Shown here: in pieces, positions 41,300-49,516 of the stretch
Layout of the letters: the number at the start of each line of letters is the position of its first letter
Position numbering within the stretch: the stretch's first letter is position 1
Assembly: GCF_010119205.1 (NCBI RefSeq)
Contig: NZ_WRXM01000003.1
Span: 62,001-126,000, forward strand
Reading direction: 5' to 3'
Source of the DNA: Haloarcula limicola
GTDB lineage: Archaea; Halobacteriota; Halobacteria; Halobacteriales; Haloarculaceae
Length of the DNA stretch: 64,000 bases
The notes under the pieces: model-generated
Seen by the model: the letters and a program-made list of their open reading frames with translations, nothing else
Databases searched by the model: none
What the model was told of the DNA's origin: nothing
Program-made: the position numbers and the translations under genes

Positions 41300-42169
41300 C
41301 TACGACAGTCCGACGTGTTCCCGGAACGCCCGTTCGGTGATCCACGCTCGGTCTTTCTCGGATAGCGAGTCCACTTGTCGGAGCCAGTTGTACGCTTCCG
41401 GATAGCTGGCGACGTCGCTGACGTTCGGGTAGTCCGACCCCCAGATCACGCGCTCGCGGCCGAACGTATCGAGGAACCACCGGACGTGGTCGTGCATGTC
41501 CGCGTAGGGGAACGAAGTCTCGGACATGTGGGGGATCTCCGAGACTTTCACCGCGACGTTCTCGTAGGACGCGAGGTCCGCAAACTGGGCGAACGTCCTC
41601 TCGTCGGTCGGCGTCTCCGGCCCCGCGTGCGCGAAGTGGTCGAAGAGGTAGGTGAGGTCGGGGTAGGTCTCGACGAGGTCGAGCGCCTGATCCAGTTGGC
41701 CGTGGTCACAGAGAATCTGGACGGCGGCGTCCGTCTCGACGGCGGCCTCCCAGAACTCGGTCTCCTCGACGGCGTCCCGCAGCCACGTCACGTCCGGGTC
41801 GAACGTCTCCCACATCCGGTCGTAGGGGCAGGCCGCGCCGAGGCGGAAGCCGAGGACGCCGTCGGTCGCCATGCACTCTCGGAGATGGTCGACCGCGTCG
41901 TCGGCGAACGGGTCCAGCATCACGATACCGTGCAGGCGGTCGTATTCGGCCGCCACCCGTCGGGTGTACCAGTTGTCCGTCCAGTCGCAGATGGGGTAGC
42001 CGACGACGACCGCCTCGTCGACGCCGTTCCGGTCCATGTCGGCGAGGAGTCGGTCGGCCGTGTAGACGGTGTGTACGTCGAACTCGTCGACGAGATCCAG
42101 CAGCGGCCCGTTCACCCAGGGGTGGTCGTCGCTCGCCGCGCCCCAGGCGTGGGTGTGGGTATCGAGCAT
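41300..42169 (-). CDS. Amidohydrolase-family 2 protein, probable rhamnono-lactonase
   Basis: A 289-residue metal-dependent hydrolase of the COG3618-like amidohydrolase 2 group. The N-terminal HxH is in MLDTHTHAWG, the second metal region in YLFDHFAHAGPETPTDE and VAVKVSEIPHMSE, and the Asp ligand in RVIWGSDYPNVSDVASYPEA. This group includes sugar lactonases (for example fuconolactonase). In this cluster it is the best candidate for opening L-rhamnono-1,4-lactone. The ATG at 42169 begins the domain exactly; the longer upstream frame overlaps the divergent promoter of the mutarotase gene and is discarded. Confidence 0.75.
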   Translation of the reverse strand: MLDTHTHAWGAASDDHPWVNGPLLDLVDEFDVHTVYTADRLLADMDRNGVDEAVVVGYPICDWTDNWYTRRVAAEYDRLHGIVMLDPFADDAVDHLRECMATDGVLGFRLGAACPYDRMWETFDPDVTWLRDAVEETEFWEAAVETDAAVQILCDHGQLDQALDLVETYPDLTYLFDHFAHAGPETPTDERTFAQFADLASYENVAVKVSEIPHMSETSFPYADMHDHVRWFLDTFGRERVIWGSDYPNVSDVASYPEAYNWLRQVDSLSEKDRAWITERAFREHVGLS

Positions 42170-42244
42170 ACGCGAGGTGTCGCCGGGCACCGCCCTAAAT
42201 CTTACCCGTAGAGCTAAGGACCGTCCCGGCGAAACGCACGTCGT

Positions 42245-42547
42245 ATGGAGCGAATAGCGTTCCACCTCCGCATCGAGGAGGGGAAACGAGAGGCGTATCG
42301 AGCGGAACACCAGGACGTACCGGAGGCGCTCGAATCGGCGTATCTCGACTCCGACGCCGGCCTGGAGACCTACAGCGTCTTCGAGAACGACGGGCACGTC
42401 TTCGGTTACATGGAGGTCGAAGACCCCGAGGCGATCAGGGCGGTCATGGAAGAGAGCGACGCGCAGGCCGACTGGGCCGAGGTGATGGAGCCCATCGTCG
42501 CCGACGAGGGGAGCCAGTGGATGGACGAGGTCTACCGGATGATCTGA
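42245..42547 (+). CDS. rhaM: L-rhamnose mutarotase
   Basis: A 100-residue RhaM-family protein that interconverts alpha and beta L-rhamnose. It shows ERIAFHLRIEEGKREAYRAE, HQDVPEALESAYLDSDAGLE, TYSVFENDGHVFGYMEVED and WAEVMEPIV...MDEVYRM, aligned by eye to the E. coli RhaM pattern (H...P.L...L...Y.I......L.F..VE...W...M......M.EVF). The presence of a dedicated mutarotase is strong evidence that the surrounding pathway is for rhamnose. It is convergent with the SDR gene, one base apart. Confidence 0.85.
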   Translation: MERIAFHLRIEEGKREAYRAEHQDVPEALESAYLDSDAGLETYSVFENDGHVFGYMEVEDPEAIRAVMEESDAQADWAEVMEPIVADEGSQWMDEVYRMI

Positions 42548-42548
42548 T

Positions 42549-43370
42549 TCACCCCTTCAGATACCCGCCGTCGACGGCGATGGACTCGCCGGTTATCCAC
42601 TCGCCTTCGTCGGAGAGGAGTAACACGGCGACGTGGCCGATCTCTTCCGGTTGGGCTGGTCTATCGAGGATATGTGTCGAGAGCGAGTCGCGCATGACCT
42701 CTTCCGGCGTCTGTCCGCTCTGGTCGGCCTTCTCTTCGAGCCACTCCTCGACCATCGGCGTCTCGACCGTCCCCGGTTTGATGGCGTTGGCCGTGATGCC
42801 GTGGTCGCTGAGTTCCTTTGCCAGTACCGTGGTCAGCGTGAGCACCGCCGCCTTCGACGCGCCGTACGCTCCCTGTCCCCGGAACGGCCGTTCCGCGCCC
42901 ACCGACGAGACGTTCACGATGCTCCCCTCGACGCCGTCGGCGATCATCTGTTCGGCGACGTGCTTCGCGACGAGGAACGTCCCTCTGGCGTTGACCGCGA
43001 AGTGCCGGTCCCACTCCTCCGCGCTCGTCTCCAGTAGCGAGACCGACCGCTGGATGCCGGCGTTGTTGACCAGTCCGTGAATCGCGCCCAGCTCCGAAAC
43101 CGCCGTCTCGACGCCGGCAGCGACGGACGCTTCCTCGGAGACGTCGACGTCGATAACGGCCGCTTTCCCGCCTGCTTTTTCCACGAGTGTCGCCGTCTCT
43201 GTCGCCGTCTCGGGCCGCGTATCGAAGATCGAGACGTTCGCACCGGCGCGGGCACACCGCTGAGCGATACCCCGGCCGATTCCCTGTGCGGCACCGGTGA
43301 CGACGATGTGCCGGCCCGCGAGCCGCGAGTCCGAGTGCTCCGCTACGTCCGACTGCATATCTCCCTGCAT
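42549..43370 (-). CDS. SDR-family dehydrogenase, probable L-rhamnose 1-dehydrogenase
   Basis: A 273-residue short-chain dehydrogenase. The cofactor motif is HIVVTGAAQGIGRGIAQRCA, the NNAG motif is GLVNNAGIQRS, the catalytic Ser and YxxxK are in VNVSSVGAERPFRGQGAYGA-SKA, and EWITGESIAVDGGYLKG ends the fold. The Asp after beta-2 (FDTRPE) suggests preference for NAD. It should oxidise L-rhamnose to the lactone, the first committed step. KduD-type activity is an alternative. The start is taken as the ATG at 43370; a second ATG at 43358 is possible. A perfect 15-bp palindrome lies 71-85 bases upstream. Confidence 0.8.
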   Translation of the reverse strand: MQGDMQSDVAEHSDSRLAGRHIVVTGAAQGIGRGIAQRCARAGANVSIFDTRPETATETATLVEKAGGKAAVIDVDVSEEASVAAGVETAVSELGAIHGLVNNAGIQRSVSLLETSAEEWDRHFAVNARGTFLVAKHVAEQMIADGVEGSIVNVSSVGAERPFRGQGAYGASKAAVLTLTTVLAKELSDHGITANAIKPGTVETPMVEEWLEEKADQSGQTPEEVMRDSLSTHILDRPAQPEEIGHVAVLLLSDEGEWITGESIAVDGGYLKG

Positions 43371-43440
43371 AGCGTCTCCAAAGCAGACCGTCGAGTTAAG
43401 CATAGGGGGTCGTAGCAGCAACGGCGTCGGTATCAGTTTG

Positions 43441-43455
43441 TCCGGTAATACCGGA
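43441..43455. promoter_or_regulatory. Palindromic operator candidate TCCGGTAATACCGGA
   Basis: A perfect 7-bp inverted repeat around a single central A. It lies 71-85 bases before the SDR dehydrogenase start, just after a TATA-like AAGATATTCC on the minus strand. It is a likely site for an IclR-type regulator. A near-identical site lies at the same distance from the GH28 gene. Confidence 0.6.
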
Positions 43456-43626
43456 ATATCTTGCAGGCGCTCTGCACTGTCGTCAGTTCGGTGAAGTCCG
43501 AGACCGCGTTCGACGGGGTCGGTGACTCGGTCGGCCCATCTGATCGAGTCACTGAACAGATGTCTGAGCTCGTTCCGGGAGAAGAATAATAAATATATAG
43601 CTATAAAAAATCGTAGAATACGCGGT

Positions 43627-43641
43627 TCCGGTGATACCGGA
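43627..43641. promoter_or_regulatory. Second palindromic operator candidate TCCGGTGATACCGGA
   Basis: It differs from the copy at 43441 by one base (6 of 7 arm positions pair). The two copies are 186 bases apart. It lies about 257 bases before the SDR start, so it could be an auxiliary site. Confidence 0.5.
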
Positions 43642-44675
43642 CGACGCTGCTGTTCGGAACGACGCGAACGCGGTCCCGAGAAAGCAGAGGCCCGGAGATG
43701 TGGGTTCGACCCGCGACTGGCCGAGCCGGATGACCGGGCGGCGACCTATCGTTCGAAGATACTTCAGACGCTCTTGTCAGCCCAGAGACGCTCTACCGCG
43801 CTCGAACGACGAGCGGTGGATTCACAGATACGCCTCCCTGCTCGAACGGTAATCGGCCGGCGACCGATCGCGGCGTCACACTTTCCGGTATGTTCGGACG
43901 GATTCCACTTCCCTCCCCTTTCTCGGAAGCGGTTCTCGGGAGCGTCGCCTGGTAGCCCGCAGATAGAGAGTAACCGCGAGCTTCAGATAACAAACGTACC
44001 CGAGTTATCTATATGCCGCGATACTGGATCCGAGCCCCCTCATCGTGGATATTTCGACCGCTCTCGAACAGACGACTCGGCTCGTTGCTCCTCGGCGGTT
44101 GAAGAGCTATAGTGACGACCCGGTCAGTTTCTCTCGACGCCCGTGTAGCGATCGAACAAATGGCGGGGGAAGCCGGACACGGATACTGTCTGCAGTCGAT
44201 ATAGAAATCACCCGGGAGGCGTTATACGGCGTCGCTTAGGGGTGCCTCTGCGGAAATCGTCTATTGGGAATCGAATCTCGGCGTGTCTCGTCGAGCGGGC
44301 TCGGTAACAGGGAGACGAGCTTCCGGTAGCACCGGATACCCTTTCGGTTTCTCTCTTCTGTTTGCTGAGCCCTTCCTCCAATCGCTGTTGCGCGTGCCGG
44401 TCCGCTCGTTTCCGTGAATTAGATAATAACTGTACTTGCGTTATTGCATTCGCGGGCCACGCTGAACTCTCAGCCATTCGTCCTCGATAAGAGTTAGTGA
44501 GACACCGGAAGAGCGGACGTAGCGAACGGCGGTATCACTCGCTCGCGATCAGTGTATGAGTTGCAGCCACTTACTGGTAGCCATTCTAACTTTTGTTTAG
44601 CTATACTGAATCATTCTATCCTGATATAGAACAACCGTCGATAGATGGTGGACTAAGACGTATTTTGATCCGCAC

Positions 44676-44690
44676 TACAGTATTACTAGC
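44676..44690. promoter_or_regulatory. Weak operator-like site TACAGTATTACTAGC
   Basis: Its reverse complement keeps the GTAATAC core and flanking AGTAATACTG of the GH28 site but loses the outer bases. No gene starts nearby. It is listed only as a degenerate match. Confidence 0.25.
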
Positions 44691-44749
44691 TGCCTTTTCA
44701 CCGATACTGAGGTCCTATGCAGATCTACTACTTCCCGTAGCAGCGATAC

Positions 44750-45517
44750 TCACGTGTAAGTGATGTTCAGTTCGATCACGTTCGCGACGCTCTTGAGCTT
44801 GGCCGGCAACTCCTCTCGGAATCGCTCGTCCTGAAACCGGCTCGTCGGGCCGGAGACGCTGATCGCGCCCTCGACCGTGTCGTTGTTGTTGACGATCGGG
44901 ACCGCCACACAGCGGAGTCCCTTGACGCGGGCCTCGTCGTCGAAGGCGACGCCCTCCTCGCGGACGCGTTCGAGATGGGAGAACAGTTCCTCCCGATCGG
45001 TGATCGTGTTCTCCGTCGTCGCCGGCATGCCGTGCCGGTCGAGTATCTCCTCGATCCGCTCTCGGGGGAGGTGCGCGAGGATCGCGTTCCCGAGACCGGT
45101 GTTGTGGAGGTAGACCCGCTGTCCGATGTACGAGTCGGTCTTCACGGCGTCGACGCCGTGGGCGCGGTGGAGATAGACGCCTCTCCCGTGCTGTTCGACG
45201 AGCAGGTTCGCCAGTTCGCCGGTCTCCTCGGCCAGTTCGGTCACCTCTTCTCTGGCGATGTCGTAGAGACGCTGCCGGTGACGAGCGTGTCCACCGAGGT
45301 CGAGAAGCCGCAGTCCGACCTCGTAGGTGTTCCCGTTCTTCACGACGTAGCCGTCCGCCTCCAGCGTCGTGAGGTAGTTGTGCAGACTGCTCTTCGAGAG
45401 GTCGAAGGCGTCGGTGAGCTCCGTGACGGTCGCTTCGTTTCGCTCTTTCAACTCCTCCAGAATCTCGAAGGTGGTACGGGCGGTCTTGACGGCGTTACTG
45501 TTCTGTCGGTCGGCCAT
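44750..45517 (-). CDS. IclR-family regulator 2 (polysaccharide locus)
   Basis: A 255-residue IclR regulator paralogous to that at 34073. The winged HTH reads TARTTFEILEELKERNEATV, TELTDAFDLSKSSLHNYLTT. The effector domain has LLVEQHGRGVYLHRAHGVDA, LHNTGLGNAILAHL and RCVAVPIVNNNDTVEGAISV-SGP, ending VIELNITYT. It diverges from the GH28 gene over 139 bases that contain a palindromic operator candidate (45574-45588). This position and the similar motif ahead of the SDR gene suggest it binds there and senses a sugar acid from the polysaccharide. Confidence 0.88.
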   Translation of the reverse strand: MADRQNSNAVKTARTTFEILEELKERNEATVTELTDAFDLSKSSLHNYLTTLEADGYVVKNGNTYEVGLRLLDLGGHARHRQRLYDIAREEVTELAEETGELANLLVEQHGRGVYLHRAHGVDAVKTDSYIGQRVYLHNTGLGNAILAHLPRERIEEILDRHGMPATTENTITDREELFSHLERVREEGVAFDDEARVKGLRCVAVPIVNNNDTVEGAISVSGPTSRFQDERFREELPAKLKSVANVIELNITYT

Positions 45518-45573
45518 ATCCCCGATGAGTACGTCCGCCCTGATAAATCTACGCCAGCCATGCCAAACTCGGA

Positions 45574-45588
45574 TTCAGTAATACTGGA
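45574..45588. promoter_or_regulatory. Palindromic operator candidate TTCAGTAATACTGGA
   Basis: It pairs at 6 of 7 arm positions around a central A and shares the GTAATAC core with the site at 43441. It lies 69-83 bases before the GH28 ATG and 57-71 bases from the IclR start on the other strand, so it is well placed to control both. Confidence 0.55.
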
Positions 45589-45656
45589 CGGATCTCCGGA
45601 GACGCGCGGTCCGGAAGTGCTTTGCGCGACTCACTACTGGGACATCGACACCGGAT

Positions 45657-47258
45657 ATGTGCTATCAGATCACTGATTACGGCGATATCGACGGGGAGGA
45701 CGCCACCTGCGCGTTCCGAGCGGCGGTCGACGCCTGTGCCGACGACGGCGGCGGAACGGTCCGCGTGCCCCCCGGCGAGTACGAGACGGGGTCCGTCTCG
45801 CTCGCGGACGACGTCACCGTCTCGATCGCTCCGGGCGCGACCGTTCGCGCCAGTTCGGACGAAGCGGACTATCAGTGCCCGGACGAGTACGTCGGTCCCG
45901 ACGGCGAGCGACCGCTCTTTCTCGCTCGCGACTGCGCGAACGTCTCGATAACGGGCGGTGGCACGGTCGACGGACGTGGCACGGATATCACGAAGATGGA
46001 CGAATCCATTCGACAGCACTCCGGACAGTCCTCGGCGTCCCCGCTCGTCAGCGACGGCGAGCATCGGGCGCGACAGGGCGAGGCCTTCCTCGACCCCGCC
46101 GATGGGACCGAGGAGTGGCCGGTGGCGAAACCCGCGTTTCGGCCGGGTCCGGTGCTCTGTTTCGACGGCTGCCGGGACGTCGCGGTCAGCGACGTCACCC
46201 TCCGAGACATGCCGGCGTGGACCCTCACCCTCCGGAACTGCGAATCGGTCACGGTCGCCGGCGTCACCGTCGACAACCATATGCGGATACCGAACTGCGA
46301 CGGGATCTCCGTCGAGGGGTCGCGCGACGTCCGCGTCTCGGACTGCTCGATACGGGCCTGCGACGACGCGATCACGCTGAAGGCGAAGGATGCAGGCCAG
46401 CCCTGCGAGGCGGTCACCGTGACGAACTGTACGCTCGCATCTCGGGCCTGTGCCGTCAAGATCGGATCCGAAACGAGCGGCTCCATCCGTGACTGCACGG
46501 TCGCCAACTGCCTCGTGCGCGACTCGAACCGTGGGCTCGGTATCCAGCACCGCGACGGCGGTGACGTAGAGCGAATCCGGTTTGCCGACGTCACGGTCGA
46601 GACGCGCCTCTTCGAGGGGCCGTGGTGGGGGAAGGCGGAACCGATCTACGTCACGTCGGTTCCCCGCGACGAAGCGACGGACCTCGGCCGCGTCAGGGAC
46701 GTCCGGTTTTCGAACGTCGACGCGCGTTGTGAGAGCGGTGCGCTGGTGTACGGGCACGAGGACGCCGCGGTCGAGAACGTGCGGTTCGACGGCGTTCGAC
46801 TCGACGTCCGCGACCCCTCGGCAGCCGATGCGGTCGGCGGGAATATCGACCTCCAGCCCACGAGCGTTCGACCCCCGATCGCGGCTCACGACGTGCCGGC
46901 GATCCACTGCGAGAACATCGCCGGGCTCGACCTCGCAGACGTTGCAGTCGAGTGGGGCCACGACCTCCCGTCGTATCACACGCACGGCGTCGGCTGCGTC
47001 GGCGTCGAGGACGTGACGATAGACGGCTTCGACGGCGGTCCCGCTCATCCCGACACCGGGGACGTCGCGCTGTCCTTACGGGACTGTTCGACCGTCACCG
47101 TCCGGAATTCGCGGGCGCGTCCGGCGACCGGGACGTTCCTCGAAGCGGCCGATACCGACGACGAGCGCCTGTTCGCCGGCAACGACCTCGCGGACGCAGA
47201 GCGGATGATCGCGGGGGAGACCGATTTCACCGTCGTCGGCAACGCAACGCCGCGATGA
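45657..47258 (+). CDS. GH28 glycoside hydrolase (polygalacturonase or rhamnogalacturonase type), intracellular
   Basis: A 533-residue right-handed beta-helix hydrolase of family GH28. The catalytic aspartates are visible: Asp215 in IPNCDGIS and Asp236-Asp237 in ACDDAITLK, spaced as in the family. The next conserved region is AVKIGSETSG (268-275), where classical polygalacturonases carry GHG, so the substrate may differ. The N-terminus (QITDYGDIDGEDATCAFRAA) lacks a signal peptide, so it acts on imported oligomers, as seen in cytoplasmic exo-acting GH28 enzymes. It diverges from IclR regulator 2 across an operator candidate. The substrate is probably an oligomer of galacturonate, perhaps with rhamnose. 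Confidence 0.82.
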   Translation: MCYQITDYGDIDGEDATCAFRAAVDACADDGGGTVRVPPGEYETGSVSLADDVTVSIAPGATVRASSDEADYQCPDEYVGPDGERPLFLARDCANVSITGGGTVDGRGTDITKMDESIRQHSGQSSASPLVSDGEHRARQGEAFLDPADGTEEWPVAKPAFRPGPVLCFDGCRDVAVSDVTLRDMPAWTLTLRNCESVTVAGVTVDNHMRIPNCDGISVEGSRDVRVSDCSIRACDDAITLKAKDAGQPCEAVTVTNCTLASRACAVKIGSETSGSIRDCTVANCLVRDSNRGLGIQHRDGGDVERIRFADVTVETRLFEGPWWGKAEPIYVTSVPRDEATDLGRVRDVRFSNVDARCESGALVYGHEDAAVENVRFDGVRLDVRDPSAADAVGGNIDLQPTSVRPPIAAHDVPAIHCENIAGLDLADVAVEWGHDLPSYHTHGVGCVGVEDVTIDGFDGGPAHPDTGDVALSLRDCSTVTVRNSRARPATGTFLEAADTDDERLFAGNDLADAERMIAGETDFTVVGNATPR

Positions 47259-47306
47259 GTCGGCGGAGAAATCTGACGACGGAACGGCGGTAGCCCGTCG
47301 ACCGTC

Positions 47307-49361
47307 TCAGAGGATTCGCACGTCGTCGAGCGCGCCGGTACTCCGGACGCCGATGCCGCCGTCCTCGAACGTCTCGTCGGTCGCCGCCACGGACGCCACC
47401 GCGTTCCCGTCGGGGTCGCGGAGTTCGACGTCGATATCGCCGAGCGACGCCCAGTCGACGACGAAGTCGTAGAGGACGCCGGTCTCGACCGAGAGGCTCG
47501 ATTTGGCCAGTTCGGTGTACTCGCCGCCGACGCGCTTGTAGAGCTGGAGCCTGTCGCTCGATCCCTCGGGGTAGACCCGGGCGAAGTAGAAGTTCTGTGC
47601 ATCCTGCACGCCGAAGGCGACGCCGAGATTGTCGTTCATCGCCGTCCGCGCGGCCGCCGCAGCGAACGTATCGCCTGCCTGCGGATACCGCGGGAGGCCG
47701 CTCGTCGAGGTGACGATGGCCGTGCCGCCGGACGTGTTCTTCAGGCTCCTCTCCCCGTCGCCCACCGGCGGTTCGCCGTTGACGACGTAGGCGTCGGTCG
47801 CGCCGTCGTACTCGGCGAGGTCACCGTCCTCGAAGCTATCGACGACGCCCGAGCGGTCGCCCCCGCCCGCTTCCACCTGTTCGGTGACGAGGTTCCCCTC
47901 ATTGTCCACACGGACCCGGTACTGGTCCGATCCGTCCGGCGTCGTGAGCACCGCGCCGTTGCCGTCGCCCGGTACTCGGACGTCGTCGTCTTCGACCACG
48001 AACGACGCTTCGTCGCCGCCGCCGGCGTGGAAGGCGTGAGAGTCGTAGGTCCGGTGGCGCTCGGTCCCGTCGTCGAACCAGCGCGTCGACCCCGCCGCGT
48101 CGTCGGCGACGACGGGTCGCGGGCGCACGTTCTGCTGGTCGAAGTGCCGGACGTACTCCAGGTCGGTGCCGACCTCGGCGTTGTAGCAGTCGACGTTCTG
48201 GATGTAGACCCCGTCGTGGCGGTTCCCCTCGCCGTCGGTCACATCGGCGACGTCGACGCCGCTGTGGTAGCCCATCGCGTTGTGACGCTCGCGGACGTTC
48301 TGGATGGATATCTTCCGCACCGCTGTCTCCGAGTTCTCCAGTTTGACGATGCTCTCGCTCACCGACTGGAGCGGATGGCCGCCGCACTGGATGGAGTCGA
48401 GGTTGATCGTCGCGCCGCCGTCGATGCGGATGCTGTGCTCGCCGCCGCCGCCGCGCCAGTTGTAGATGTCGAGGTCGAAGGCAGGACCGTACGGGATGTC
48501 GTCGCTGCCGGGTTTCGCGAGGAACCCGTCTCGACAACCGGTCACTTCCGTATCGAGGACGGTGAGTTCGCTGGAGCCGTGGTAGTCGGCGAGCCGGATG
48601 CCCGCGGGCACCGTGTTCCGTCCTTCGAGGTTCTGGAGGTACATCCGGGAGATGTGCATGTGCCCGACGCCCTGAATGTCGACGAAGGAGCGTTCGAGGT
48701 TCTCCTTCGCGTAGAACATCCCGCCGTTGAGCGTGATGTTCTCCGTCTTCTCGTCCGGGCCGACGACGAAGAAGCTCTCGATGGTGTCGGTCGCGTAGAT
48801 GAGCGTCCAGCCCATGTCGAAGACGAGCTTGCCCGTATTGTTCGCGATGACCATCGGCGACTCGACGCGCCACGCGGGCAGCCCGTCGGCCGCGGCGGGG
48901 TCGTCGGGGTCCGGCGCGGGGATGACGATGCGGTGCCCCGGCTGTTGGTTCGGGATGTCGTCGCCGCCGGGGAGCGCTTCGAGGACGTTCTCGACCTTCT
49001 GGTCGAGCGTCTCGCCCGGGTACTCCGTGACGACGTGGATAGACCCGGGGGTACAGCTGTCGGCGTTGAGCGTCCCGTCCGTCACCGAGAGGTTCGCGCC
49101 GGCGAGCTCCGAAACCGGCGCGTCGCCCGCCGACATCGAGAGCGACCCGAGACCTGACAGGGCGTGTCCGTTCGCATCGACGTCGCCGTCCCAGTCGTAC
49201 CAGGGCTGATTACCGCCGTTACCGTTGTCCTGACGAGCGCTGGCGGTTCCCGTTATGAGGCCGCCGAGCCCGGTCCCCAGTAACCCGAGCGTTCCACGCC
49301 GCGAGATCGCGCTCTCCTCTGTCGATTCGTCGCTATTGGTATCTGTCTCGTCGTAGCTCAT
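47307..49361 (-). CDS. Tat-exported beta-helix protein with concanavalin-like C-terminal domain
   Basis: A 684-residue exported protein. The Tat signal is at residues 20-43 (SRRGTLGLLGTGLGGLITGT). A short GNQPWYDWDGDVDANGHAL motif follows. The centre (about 100-430) is a pectate-lyase-like right-handed beta-helix with IRLADYHGSSELTVLDTEVT and GGEHSIRIDGGATINLDSI. The C-terminal 180 residues (VVDSFEDGDLAEYDGATDAY, LGVAFGVQDAQNFYFARVY) look like a concanavalin-A-like binding domain. A polysaccharide lyase or hydrolase acting outside the cell is likely, but no lyase catalytic motif can be named. The start was chosen for the Tat signal. A TATA box (AAATTATAAAT, near 49408-49418, minus) lies about 50 bases upstream. 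Confidence 0.72.
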   Translation of the reverse strand: MSYDETDTNSDESTEESAISRRGTLGLLGTGLGGLITGTASARQDNGNGGNQPWYDWDGDVDANGHALSGLGSLSMSAGDAPVSELAGANLSVTDGTLNADSCTPGSIHVVTEYPGETLDQKVENVLEALPGGDDIPNQQPGHRIVIPAPDPDDPAAADGLPAWRVESPMVIANNTGKLVFDMGWTLIYATDTIESFFVVGPDEKTENITLNGGMFYAKENLERSFVDIQGVGHMHISRMYLQNLEGRNTVPAGIRLADYHGSSELTVLDTEVTGCRDGFLAKPGSDDIPYGPAFDLDIYNWRGGGGEHSIRIDGGATINLDSIQCGGHPLQSVSESIVKLENSETAVRKISIQNVRERHNAMGYHSGVDVADVTDGEGNRHDGVYIQNVDCYNAEVGTDLEYVRHFDQQNVRPRPVVADDAAGSTRWFDDGTERHRTYDSHAFHAGGGDEASFVVEDDDVRVPGDGNGAVLTTPDGSDQYRVRVDNEGNLVTEQVEAGGGDRSGVVDSFEDGDLAEYDGATDAYVVNGEPPVGDGERSLKNTSGGTAIVTSTSGLPRYPQAGDTFAAAAARTAMNDNLGVAFGVQDAQNFYFARVYPEGSSDRLQLYKRVGGEYTELAKSSLSVETGVLYDFVVDWASLGDIDVELRDPDGNAVASVAATDETFEDGGIGVRSTGALDDVRIL

Positions 49362-49484
49362 AGTGTGCGCTGCGTTGCCACAGCGCATTTGATGTGTGAT
49401 GCTCATCATTTATAATTTCTGTACGCGGACCGGATCAGTCTGGCCGGCGTCGAATGTGACTCTCCGAGCCCGGCCCAACGATAG

Positions 49485-49493
49485 TTTTATATA
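49485..49493 (+). promoter_or_regulatory. TATA box of the ABC importer operon
   Basis: TTTTATATA lies 24-32 bases before the ATG of the solute-binding protein gene, fitting a leaderless transcript. A degenerate operator-like TCTGGTATTGTGGA (49501-49514) lies between it and the ATG, overlapping the expected transcription start, a position suited to repression. Confidence 0.5.
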
Positions 49494-49516
49494 GTTCGAC
49501 TCTGGTATTGTGGACT

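Larger units (their letters stand above)
43371..44749. other. 1.4-kb gene-free region between the rhamnose and polysaccharide halves
   Basis: No gene is supported here. Open frames in it (for example 43522-44112, plus) give basic, Ser/Arg-rich products unlike the acidic proteins of this genome. It holds two good palindromic operator candidates (43441-43455 and 43627-43641), a weaker one (44676-44690), an AT-rich run near 43585-43615 and another AT-rich zone at about 44585-44720. Confidence 0.45.

Noticed and set aside
43690-43725. GGGTTCGACCC, reminiscent of a tRNA T-loop
   Set aside because: The flanking bases do not form the 5-bp T-arm stem and no acceptor, D or anticodon arm can be drawn, so this is not a tRNA gene or fragment.
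43522-44112. 196-codon open frame in the gene-free region
   Set aside because: The product is basic and Ser/Arg-rich, unlike the acidic haloarchaeal proteins here, with no motif or promoter.
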